Source: Clostridium tarantellae (GTDB lineage: Bacteria; Bacillota; Clostridia; Clostridiales; Clostridiaceae). From it: a stretch of 47,596 nucleotides of DNA. The position numbers were made by a program, and so were the translations under genes. The notes under the pieces were generated by a model. That model made no database searches. It was given only the letters and a program-made list of their open reading frames with translations, and was not told the DNA's origin. The stretch is from positions 1-47,596 of the forward strand of contig NZ_WHJC01000003.1 in assembly GCF_009295725.1 (NCBI RefSeq), read 5' to 3'. This document shows positions 16,345-23,545 of this stretch, piece by piece (position 1 is the stretch's first letter; each line of letters starts with the position of its first letter).

Positions 16345-18456
16345 GTGAACAAGAAGAAAAAACCATTGAGCAAGAAAAAACAAAAGTTAAGACGAAAGAA
16401 GCAAGTAGTAAGAATACTATCAGCGGCAGTTTTATTAGGTGTTATTTGTGCTGGTCCTTATTACGTAGGAAAAAAGTATTTCTTTGATAAGGATGTAGAT
16501 GCTAGTCAAGAAATAAATAAGAGTTATACTGTAGAGTTAAGTAGATTTAAAATAAAAAATAATGGAACGGACCCAATTCAAACATCTAAAGGAATTAATG
16601 AAGCTTTAGAATATGCTAAAGGGAAAGGTTATAAAGAAATAGTTTTTCCTAAAGGAACATATCTAATAGATGAAAAAAATCCTGTAACCATAGATGTTAA
16701 AGATATGGTTATAAACTTAAATGATTCTACATTTCAAATAAACACTAATGGACAAGAAAAATACTACACAGTGGTATTTAAAGATGGTGCTGAAAATGTT
16801 AGATTAACTAATGGAACTATTAGAGGAGATAGGGATACCCATGACTACAAAACTATAAAAACACCTCATGAATGGGGACATGGTTTAGTATTTGATGGAG
16901 GACAAAATCTAGATGTAGATCATTTAACTATTACTAATGTTACTGGTTATGGTGTATATACTAGAAGTGGAAATGATGCAAATAGATTTGATGCTATAAA
17001 ATTTGAAAACTTAGAAAGTGGAAATATATCAGATGATGGAATATCAGTAGATGATGGAAATAGCATAAGAACAAAAGAAGCTTACGATATAAGCAAAGTT
17101 GGCGGAAAGTTTGAATTAGGCTATACATTAGGCTATCAAGGATATCCAAGTTTTAAAAATAAAGAATATACTGCATATTTCTATGATAAAGATAATAAGT
17201 TCTTAGAAAAAAAAGATTGCATACAATTTAAGAAGACAGAAGTTCCTAAAGATGCTGTATATGTAAAATTTGCATTTCCTCAAAGTGAAGTAGTAGAAGC
17301 ACCAGTGGCAGCAGCATGGATTTCTAATTTTAAACCACCTACAAATGTAAAACTAATGAACTGTGATATAAAGAAAAATAGAAGTTTAGGACTCGGCTTC
17401 TGTGGTGGACAAGATTGGAGAATTGAAGGTAATACTTTTGAAGATAATGGTGGAAATGCACCAGGTTTTGCAGTGGATTTTGAAGATGGATGGAATTTAA
17501 TGCAAAATGTAACCTTCAAAAATAATGTATTTAAAAACAATCACGGTGATTTAACATCAGCAGCTGGAGATAATTTTGTATTTGAAGGAAATGACTTTAC
17601 AAATACAGTTTACATATGGCATAGAACTACTGATTATAAAATATTAAATAATGAGTTTAACAATTCAAAGGTAACTTATGAATATTCAACTCCTTTTGAA
17701 ACTAGAGGAAATACTTATAATAATAGTGAATTAAGATTAAAAGCAAAAGAAGGAACTGAAGTTAATCCATTAATACATAAAGAAATATTTATAAATAGTA
17801 GTATAGAAAAAATGGCTCCAAATGAACAAGTTATAGATTCAGATATAAGAGGTACTAAAGGGGCGAGTATAAGATTAGCAGGTAACATAAAAAAATGTAA
17901 TATAAATGTTAAAAAATCATATTTAATGGGTGACTTAGATGAGTGTAACATAGAAGGAAGCGAACTTAGTGTATTAGAAGATAGTAAAATAACTAATGGA
18001 ACTATAAAAGATTCACAAATACTTAACCATGGAAGAACTGGTACTATAGCTTTAATAAATAATAAAATAAATAATAGCCAAGTACTATTAAATACATGGG
18101 GCAGTCATACTATATTAGATATTGAAAATAATGAAATAAATATGGATAAAGATTCATTTATAAAACTTTCAGCAGGAAAAATGAAAGATTTATTATTTAA
18201 GAATAATGCAGTAAATAATACCAGTGATAAAAAGCCAGTATTAAATATGTATGATACAACTTATAGTCAGCCAAATGGAAATGCAACTATAGAGGGAAAT
18301 ACATTTACTCAAACAAAATACCCTTATGTATTTGATGGCGTAAATATAAAAAGTGGAATATTTAACTTTGATGCTAAGGATAATACTCTAAACAATTGTG
18401 AAATAATAAATGAAAAATATAATAAAAATCCGAACTTTAACATGACAATTTCATAG
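16345..18456 (+). CDS. Membrane-anchored right-handed beta-helix protein (pectate-lyase-like)
   Basis: This 703-residue protein starts with a very basic cytoplasmic tail (KKKKPLSKKKQKLRRKK), then one transmembrane segment (VVRILSAAVLLGVICAGPYYV), so the rest should lie outside the membrane. From about residue 60 it resembles the pectate lyase superfamily N-cap (TSKGINEALEYAKGKG, IVFPKGTYLI), followed by many short beta-helix turns rich in Asn and Gly. A segment of about 75 residues near 240-315 interrupts the helix and looks like a separate beta-rich domain. I chose GTG 16345 for its GGAGGG site; an in-frame ATG at 16267 has no ribosome binding site and would add a hydrophobic stretch. Position after cluster 1 suggests it cuts or modifies the polysaccharide, but no catalytic residues could be assigned. 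Confidence 0.8.
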   Translation: MNKKKKPLSKKKQKLRRKKQVVRILSAAVLLGVICAGPYYVGKKYFFDKDVDASQEINKSYTVELSRFKIKNNGTDPIQTSKGINEALEYAKGKGYKEIVFPKGTYLIDEKNPVTIDVKDMVINLNDSTFQINTNGQEKYYTVVFKDGAENVRLTNGTIRGDRDTHDYKTIKTPHEWGHGLVFDGGQNLDVDHLTITNVTGYGVYTRSGNDANRFDAIKFENLESGNISDDGISVDDGNSIRTKEAYDISKVGGKFELGYTLGYQGYPSFKNKEYTAYFYDKDNKFLEKKDCIQFKKTEVPKDAVYVKFAFPQSEVVEAPVAAAWISNFKPPTNVKLMNCDIKKNRSLGLGFCGGQDWRIEGNTFEDNGGNAPGFAVDFEDGWNLMQNVTFKNNVFKNNHGDLTSAAGDNFVFEGNDFTNTVYIWHRTTDYKILNNEFNNSKVTYEYSTPFETRGNTYNNSELRLKAKEGTEVNPLIHKEIFINSSIEKMAPNEQVIDSDIRGTKGASIRLAGNIKKCNINVKKSYLMGDLDECNIEGSELSVLEDSKITNGTIKDSQILNHGRTGTIALINNKINNSQVLLNTWGSHTILDIENNEINMDKDSFIKLSAGKMKDLLFKNNAVNNTSDKKPVLNMYDTTYSQPNGNATIEGNTFTQTKYPYVFDGVNIKSGIFNFDAKDNTLNNCEIINEKYNKNPNFNMTIS

Positions 18457-18797
18457 AAATGCAATAAAAAACAATAATAGAGTAATTTTATGAAGTGGTT
18501 TAATAAAACTGTAAAAGTTGTGAAAATAAGGAGATTAAATCTTTAAGTTCACAACTTTTTTTTAGTATAATTATTCAAATAAAAAATAAATTTACAGTTT
18601 TTGAATAAATTTTATGTGAAAATAGTTTTAAAAAGAAAATAAGTAAAAATTATCAATAAAAAAGTAAAAAAATCAAACAAATTTATAGTGAAAACATATA
18701 CAAAAAGTTCGGATTATAGTGTATAATATAAATATGAAAATGTAAAAAATATAAATGTCAAATTTAAGGGACATGAAATAGGTAGAGGTGATTAATA
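18457..18797. other. Gap with terminator before the secreted beta-helix gene
   Basis: This 341-base AT-rich gap has no gene. It contains the strong terminator at 18513-18563 and a TATAAT at 18722-18727, about 70 bases before the next start, without a clear -35 box. GAGGTGAT just before 18798 is the ribosome binding site of the next gene. Confidence 0.6.
18513..18563 (+). terminator. Strong intrinsic terminator
   Basis: AAAGTTGTGAA (18514-18524) is perfectly complementary to TTCACAACTTT (18548-18558), and a run of eight T (18556-18563) overlaps the end of the stem. The spacer is 23 bases and partly self-complementary (GATTAAATC). It ends the transcript of the membrane-anchored beta-helix gene, and the A-rich left side could also allow weak termination on the other strand. 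Confidence 0.85.
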
Positions 18798-19844
18798 ATG
18801 GACAAGAAAATTGCTTCAACAATAATAGCAACAGCTATTGCTGTTAATAATATCTCTACTACAACCGTTTTAAGTAAACCTATTACAACAAGGACTAGAA
18901 TGTTAAAGCATAACGAAAATAGTGAAAAGGTTTACGGATTGAACAATAATTTAGAGCAAACCTTTAAAGAAAATGTTTTAGATGTAGTAGAGTTTGAAAG
19001 CAATGTATTTAATGAAGGAGAATTTATTTCTTTAATTAAAGAAGGAACAATTGATGTTGTAAAATTAGATAGAGATTTAGATTTAACATCCTTTAAAGAT
19101 GAAGAAATGATAGTTACAGCTCAGGGACTTACTATTGATGGCGGAGGAAAATCCATAATTTTACCAGCTTTTTATGAAGAGTTAAATAAAAAATGCTTTA
19201 CTATAAAAGGCAATGATGTAATCATAAAAAATGTTAATTTTATAGTGAAAAATAAAAATAGTAGATTTTCAGGTTCCAAGTGTGATGCCATAAATATAGT
19301 AGCAGATGGAGTACAACTTAAAAATATTAATATTCAAAGCGAAGATGGAAGAGGTATTAACATTTATAATTGTAAAGATGTAATTTTAGATAATGTTAAT
19401 ATTAAAACTTCTAAGGAATATAAATCAGCATTAAAAATTGATAATGGAAATGTTAAATTAAAAAATTTAAATATAAATAATGACAAAGGTATTGGTATTG
19501 AGGTAGTTGGTAGACAAGCTAAGGTTAATATTGAAGATAGTCTACAAATAAATTCTAATATAAATATAAGAGCACAAAAAAGAGATGGAGCTGAAATACT
19601 TTGCAATAATCAACAAATAGCATTGCAAGAAAAATTCTTTGGTTATGAAATATATAAAGCAATAAAGCCTAAAGAGTTTGTAAAAAGTGAAGAAGAATTT
19701 TTATCACTTATAAATAATCCTAATGTGGATAAGCTAATATTAAAAACTAATTTGGATTTAAGAAAATATGAAAAGGCTTTAATTTTAAGAGCTATGAGTA
19801 ACGTGATTATAAATGAAAATCAGTATCACATATCTTTTCTTTAA
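18798..19844 (+). CDS. Secreted beta-helix protein with internal repeat
   Basis: This 348-residue protein has an N-terminal signal-like segment (KKIASTIIATAIAVNNISTTTVLS). The body has right-handed beta-helix turns from about residue 105 to 255 (LTIDGGGKSI, VIIKNVNFIV, VQLKNINIQ, VILDNVNIKT, VKLKNLNIN). A unit of about 50 residues at 74-123 (EFISLIKEG, DLDLTSF) recurs at 298-346 (EFLSLINNP, NLDLRKY), where a second helix would be expected to begin, but the protein then stops. It resembles pectate-lyase-like adhesive domains of secreted clostridial proteins. It is probably a secreted surface or matrix protein, not an enzyme: no catalytic motif is seen. It stands alone between terminators. Confidence 0.72.
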   Translation: MDKKIASTIIATAIAVNNISTTTVLSKPITTRTRMLKHNENSEKVYGLNNNLEQTFKENVLDVVEFESNVFNEGEFISLIKEGTIDVVKLDRDLDLTSFKDEEMIVTAQGLTIDGGGKSIILPAFYEELNKKCFTIKGNDVIIKNVNFIVKNKNSRFSGSKCDAINIVADGVQLKNINIQSEDGRGINIYNCKDVILDNVNIKTSKEYKSALKIDNGNVKLKNLNINNDKGIGIEVVGRQAKVNIEDSLQINSNINIRAQKRDGAEILCNNQQIALQEKFFGYEIYKAIKPKEFVKSEEEFLSLINNPNVDKLILKTNLDLRKYEKALILRAMSNVIINENQYHISFL

Positions 19845-19883
19845 AAGTCTTTTTAAGAAGTACTATACAAAACTGCCATGTAT

Positions 19884-19926
19884 AAAATCAACTAAGCACA
19901 ATCTTTGTTGTTTAGTTGATTTTTTT
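19884..19926 (+). terminator. Intrinsic terminator after the secreted beta-helix gene
   Basis: AAATCAACTAA (19885-19895) pairs perfectly with TTAGTTGATTT (19912-19922), and the T run continues to 19926. It lies 40 bases after the stop codon of the 18798 gene. Confidence 0.85.
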
Positions 19927-20058
19927 ACTGAATATTTACTTAAAAAATAATAATTTTTAAGTAAAATTTAGAAAAATTATACTAGAGAAATATAATAAAA
20001 ATAAGGTAAAATAATAATAGGGTAATGGTTAATTTAGGAGTAAAAATACTGTTAATTA

Positions 20059-20124
20059 TTGAATAAAGAAATTAGGGGTTCTATTAGTTTAACAAAGGAA
20101 AAAATTATTAATTCAATTATGTGA
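20059..20124 (+). pseudogene. Possible remnant of a TetR-family regulator N-terminus
   Basis: A TTG-started frame of 21 codons reads NKEIRGSISLTKEKIINSIM before a TGA. The pattern RGS-(I/L)-(S/T)-KEKIINSA is typical of the first helix of TetR/AcrR repressors, but no helix-turn-helix follows in any frame. AGGAG lies at 20036-20040, too far (18 bases) for efficient use. It could be a decayed regulator gene or a chance match. Confidence 0.3.
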
Positions 20125-20206
20125 CCATACTGGTAAATGGCATTTAAACACATATGAATAAAAAAAATTATTAGTATTGTCAATAATATTAATTGGAGGA
20201 TTTGTT

Positions 20207-21580
20207 TTGGGTAAAAAAAATATAACAAGAATAATTGATAGTTTTATAGAAAGTGATAGAAAAGAAACAATAATAAATGAAGAAAAAATAAAAGAATATG
20301 AATACTATATAAAATCATCTAAAGTAGATTTATTAACAGGCATTTATAATGAATATGCTTTAGAAGATTTAATGGATATTTATAAAGAAAACTATACATT
20401 TTTATTCATAGACATAAATAAATTAAAATATGTAAATATGTACTATGGTCAACTTAAAGGGGATGAATTATTAAAAGAATTAGCTTCTTATTTAATAGAT
20501 TTATCAAAAGAAATTAAGGTTGCTTTTAGGTTTTGTAGGTATGAAAGTGATGAATTTATAATATGTATAGGTACTACAAATGATTGTGAAATAAAAAGTG
20601 TAATTAAATATTTAAAAGAGTTTAGTAAAAAAGATATTATTTGTGAAATGAATATAACTCTTAGAATTATAGCTATAAAAAATAAATATAATCTTTCATT
20701 AAAAAAATTAATAGCTTATGTAGAATACTTATTAGAAGATAACTCCATAGGATTAGGAGAAGATTATAATAATATAATTCAAGATGAAAAGAATTTATAT
20801 AGGTATTATTGTATGGCTGAAAGATTAAATAAAGAAGTAAAATATTTAGGTGAATTAGGAGAAATATATGTGGTTTTTCAACCTCAATTTGAACTTAAAA
20901 CTAAAAGTATTGTGGGGTATGAGGTACTATGTAGATGGAACCATGAAAAAATAGGAGAAATTTTTCCTAAAGAATTTTTAAGTTTTTTTAAAGCTAACAA
21001 TAGAATGTATGAATTAGATATATTTATATTTGAAGAAGCTTTAAAATTTCAAAAGAAATTAGAATCAATGAAATTTTACCAACGTTGTTCTATAAATGTA
21101 AGTATAGTAACTTTAAAAAATAATAATTTTATAAATGATATTAGTAAATTAATAAAAAAATATGAAGTGGATGCAAGTAAAATAACCATAGAGCTAATAG
21201 AAGAATTAGCCTTAGAAGAAAAAGATACTATAAAGAATTTATTAAAAAACATTAAAGATAATGGAATGAACATTTCTATAGATGATTTTGGAACAGGATA
21301 TTCATCTTTAAGTAGATTATATTTAGTACCCTTTGATGAATTAAAAATACCTAGAGAATTTTTAATGAATTCATTAACTGATGGAAAGCAATTAAAAATA
21401 TTAAAAACAATTTCTAATTTAGCTAAAGTATTAAACTTAAGTACTGTGGTAGAAGGAGTTGAAACTTTAGAACAATATGAACTTATAAAAACTTTAGGTT
21501 TTAATTATTCACAGGGATTTTTTCACTCTAAACCTTTAAAGAAAAATGAGTATTTAATATTTATAAAAGAATTTTCATAA
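20207..21580 (+). CDS. Degenerate GGDEF plus EAL-family c-di-GMP protein
   Basis: This 457-residue cytoplasmic protein joins a GGDEF-like domain (about 40-200) and an EAL domain (about 215-455), without transmembrane or sensor domain. The GGDEF fold is visible (DLLTGIYNEYAL, FIDINKLKYVN, GDELLKELA), but the signature is YESDEF (112-117) instead of GGDEF, so cyclase activity is unlikely. In the EAL half the signature is EVL (239-241); N297, E329, the DDFGTGYSS pair (359-360), K380, E416 (VVEGVET) and Q436 are kept, while the usual KID is KIP (P382). It may be a phosphodiesterase or a c-di-GMP sensor. TTG 20207 is chosen for GGAGG 7 bases upstream; an in-frame TTG at 20177 lacks a site. It lies just before the cluster-2 promoter region. 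Confidence 0.85.
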   Translation: MGKKNITRIIDSFIESDRKETIINEEKIKEYEYYIKSSKVDLLTGIYNEYALEDLMDIYKENYTFLFIDINKLKYVNMYYGQLKGDELLKELASYLIDLSKEIKVAFRFCRYESDEFIICIGTTNDCEIKSVIKYLKEFSKKDIICEMNITLRIIAIKNKYNLSLKKLIAYVEYLLEDNSIGLGEDYNNIIQDEKNLYRYYCMAERLNKEVKYLGELGEIYVVFQPQFELKTKSIVGYEVLCRWNHEKIGEIFPKEFLSFFKANNRMYELDIFIFEEALKFQKKLESMKFYQRCSINVSIVTLKNNNFINDISKLIKKYEVDASKITIELIEELALEEKDTIKNLLKNIKDNGMNISIDDFGTGYSSLSRLYLVPFDELKIPREFLMNSLTDGKQLKILKTISNLAKVLNLSTVVEGVETLEQYELIKTLGFNYSQGFFHSKPLKKNEYLIFIKEFS

Positions 21581-21607
21581 ATATATGATTTTAAAAGAAA
21601 TTTTTCA

Positions 21608-21660
21608 TTTATATTAGTGTAACTTAAAGTTTACTAATATAAATTGAGAATTTTTTTTTT
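21608..21660 (+). terminator. Terminator-like hairpin after the GGDEF-EAL gene
   Basis: TTTATATTAGT (21608-21618) pairs perfectly with ACTAATATAAA (21633-21643), with further partial pairing inside. A run of ten T (21651-21660) follows, but 7 bases separate it from the stem, which is longer than usual. Confidence 0.55.
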
Positions 21661-21900
21661 GTTTAAAATTGATATTTTGTAAAAAAACAAAATATTATGT
21701 AAGAAAAATTTAACTTTTTTTGAACAAAATATAAGTAATATGAAAATAAATATTGTAATTAATTAAAAATAATTGATAAAATGTAATTAAATGCAAAAAT
21801 AATTAAAGTTTTAAATAATATGAAAAAATTTTTGAATATAAATATATATAAATAAAATAATTCTATAGAGAAACCCATAAAAAAATGCAATTTTCAATGT

Positions 21901-21926
21901 CGTATAATAAAAGGTTTTGTTGTACG
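21901..21926. promoter_or_regulatory. Imperfect palindrome upstream of the cluster-2 promoter
   Basis: CGTATAATAAAA (21901-21912) and TTTTGTTGTACG (21915-21926) are inverted around GG: ten Watson-Crick pairs and two T-G pairs. It lies about 30 bp upstream of the likely -10 box, a place typical for an activator or repressor site. It also contains a TATAAT (21903-21908). No regulator can be named. Confidence 0.45.
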
Positions 21927-21933
21927 AAATTTC

Positions 21934-21962
21934 TTAAAATTCAAATTATTGTCTGATATAAT
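21934..21962 (+). promoter_or_regulatory. Promoter of cluster 2 (extended -10)
   Basis: TATAAT at 21957-21962 is preceded by TG and one base (21954-21956), the extended -10 form. The -35 position at 17 bp spacing (21934-21939, TTAAAA) is poor, which extended -10 promoters tolerate and which suggests regulation. Transcription would start near 21969, leaving a leader of about 95 bases before the Wzz gene. Confidence 0.6.
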
Positions 21963-21990
21963 GCATTTACAAGATAATTTTTGCATGGGA

Positions 21991-22029
21991 TAGTGATATT
22001 TGTCAAAGCATGGAGATTTAAAATCACTA
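21991..22029 (+). promoter_or_regulatory. Hairpin in the cluster-2 leader RNA
   Basis: TAGTGAT (21991-21997) pairs with ATCACTA (22023-22029); three more A-T pairs (21999-22001 with 22020-22022) extend the stem after a one-base bulge, leaving an 18-base loop. No T run follows, so it is not a plain terminator. It may be an RNA element that acts in antitermination or in control of translation. Confidence 0.4.
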
Positions 22030-22063
22030 AGGGTTATTTATTTGTAGAACTAAGGAGGCGACG

Positions 22064-22732
22064 ATGGAAGAAAAAACGTTAAAGATTGACGAGTTACTAT
22101 ATACCATTAAGAAAAGGTATAAAATCATAATTTTAGTAACTGCATCTATGACAATATTAGCCACATTATTTGCTTTTTTTAAAATGAAACCACAGTATTT
22201 TGCCACAACTAAAGTTTTTGTTGGAAGAGTTGGAGATTCTAAAAATTATAGTACGTCAGAACTAGAAACATATAAAACTTTAATGAGCACATATGTAGAT
22301 TTAATAAGAACTGAAGATGTTGTAGCAAAAGCTTTAAATGATAGTGGAATTAAAAAAAGTGCAAAAGCTGTTCTAGGATCCATGCAACTAGCTCCTAATG
22401 AAGCATCACCTATACTAACAATAAAAGTAATAGGCACTAGTGAAAAAGATGCAAGAGTAACCACAGAAGCTTTATTAAAAGGTTTTGATAACATAACTAA
22501 GGAGGTTTTAACAACAGCTAAAATAGATGTAATAGACTCCACTAAAACTTATACCGTAATGCCAAATAGAAAAAAGGTTTTAATAATGGGTTTTATAGTA
22601 GGTTTAATAATTAGCTTAGGAGTAGTTTTTGTATTAGATTATCTAGACAATACCATAAAGACTACAGAAGAGTTAGAAGAATTACTGAATCTGCCTGTTG
22701 TTGGAATAATACCTAATGAAGATGAGGTATAG
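22064..22732 (+). CDS. wzz: Wzz/CapA-type chain-length determinant (kinase modulator)
   Basis: This 222-residue protein has the Wzz layout of Gram-positive CpsC/CapA/EpsA: a transmembrane segment at about residues 20-40 (IIILVTASMTILATLFAFF), an extracellular loop, and a second transmembrane segment at about 171-192, followed by a short cytoplasmic tail ending in PVVGIIPNEDE. It sets polymer length and activates the partner kinase encoded 29 bases downstream. AAGGAGG gives a strong start. It is the first gene of cluster 2. A matching gene for cluster 1 would lie left of the window, if it exists. Confidence 0.9.
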   Translation: MEEKTLKIDELLYTIKKRYKIIILVTASMTILATLFAFFKMKPQYFATTKVFVGRVGDSKNYSTSELETYKTLMSTYVDLIRTEDVVAKALNDSGIKKSAKAVLGSMQLAPNEASPILTIKVIGTSEKDARVTTEALLKGFDNITKEVLTTAKIDVIDSTKTYTVMPNRKKVLIMGFIVGLIISLGVVFVLDYLDNTIKTTEELEELLNLPVVGIIPNEDEV

Positions 22733-22761
22733 AAGTATAAAAGTAGGAGGAAAAATTATTA

Positions 22762-23466
22762 ATGTTTGCAGTAGAGAAAAGCAATAAATCTTTATCCACA
22801 GAAGCCTATAGAACCTTAAGAACTAATCTACAATATTCAGCTTTAGACAGAGAAATAAAAGTTATATTAGTAACAAGCTCTAACCCAGGGGAAGGCAAAA
22901 CTACTACAGCAGGAAACTTAGCAATTGTTTTAGCTCAAGACGGTAAAAGAGTAATGCTTATAGATTGTGATTTAAGAAAAGCTAACGTTCATAAGCAATT
23001 TAAAATATCAAATACAGTAGGATTATCAGAAGTATTATTAGGAAAAGAAACTTTTTTTAATTCTATGACAACACATGAGAGTGGATTGCATATACTGACT
23101 TGTGGAAAAATGCCTCCTAATCCAGCAGAAATGGTTGGCTCTAAAGCTATGGAAAAATTATTAAATGATTTAAGAAATAGATATGACTATATAGTTTTAG
23201 ATACACCACCTGTGCAAGCTGTTACAGACTCAAAGGTTCTAGCCACTAAATCAGATGGGGTTGTACTAGTAGTAAGAGTAGAAAAAACTACAAAGAACAT
23301 AGTTCTAGAAACTAAAAAAGAACTAGAAAAAGTAAATGCAAAAATTATTGGTACTGTTTTAAATGGAGTATCAAACAAAAATGGTAAAAATCCATACTAC
23401 TATTATGGTAGTAGAGTTGAGAAAAATAAGAAAAAAAAGAGAATATTTTCATTTTTAAAAGGGTAA
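22762..23466 (+). CDS. wze: Wze/CapB/CpsD-type tyrosine kinase
   Basis: This 234-residue bacterial tyrosine kinase has the Walker A loop SSNPGEGKTTTAGN (about 39-52, K46), Walker A' VMLIDCDLRK (about 64-73) and Walker B IVLDTPP (about 144-150). The C-terminal tyrosine cluster PYYYYG (Y212-Y215) is the autophosphorylation site that couples the kinase state to polymer assembly with Wzz. The tail is very basic (KNKKKKR). AGGAGG precedes the ATG. No PHP-type (CpsB/Wzh) phosphatase gene is seen in the window, so the dephosphorylating partner must be elsewhere. Confidence 0.92.
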   Translation: MFAVEKSNKSLSTEAYRTLRTNLQYSALDREIKVILVTSSNPGEGKTTTAGNLAIVLAQDGKRVMLIDCDLRKANVHKQFKISNTVGLSEVLLGKETFFNSMTTHESGLHILTCGKMPPNPAEMVGSKAMEKLLNDLRNRYDYIVLDTPPVQAVTDSKVLATKSDGVVLVVRVEKTTKNIVLETKKELEKVNAKIIGTVLNGVSNKNGKNPYYYYGSRVEKNKKKKRIFSFLKG

Positions 23467-23545
23467 TCTAAATTACGTAGGTAAAGGGGTTTAATCTAAT
23501 TTAATATAAATGGATGGTATTAGAGAGGAGGTGCACATTAATAAG

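Larger units (their letters stand above)
19845..20206. other. Gap with terminator and possible regulator remnant
   Basis: This 362-base gap holds the terminator at 19884-19926 and a short reading frame at 20059-20124 that looks like the first residues of a TetR-type regulator. Nothing else coding is visible. GGAGG at 20195-20199 is the ribosome binding site for the GGDEF-EAL gene. Confidence 0.55.
21581..22063. other. Long regulatory gap before cluster 2
   Basis: This 483-base gap is extremely AT-rich and has no gene. It contains a terminator-like hairpin (21608-21660), a palindrome (21901-21926), a promoter with an extended -10 box (21954-21962), and a hairpin in the leader (21991-22029). 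AAGGAGG just before 22064 is the ribosome binding site of the Wzz gene. No CACGCA-type c-di-GMP-I riboswitch core was found. Confidence 0.7.

Noticed and set aside
21581-22063. c-di-GMP riboswitch in the cluster-2 leader
   Set aside because: Considered because the neighbour gene is a c-di-GMP protein. No GEMM-I core (CACGCA with GCAAA) and no c-di-GMP-II-like core was found by reading the leader.
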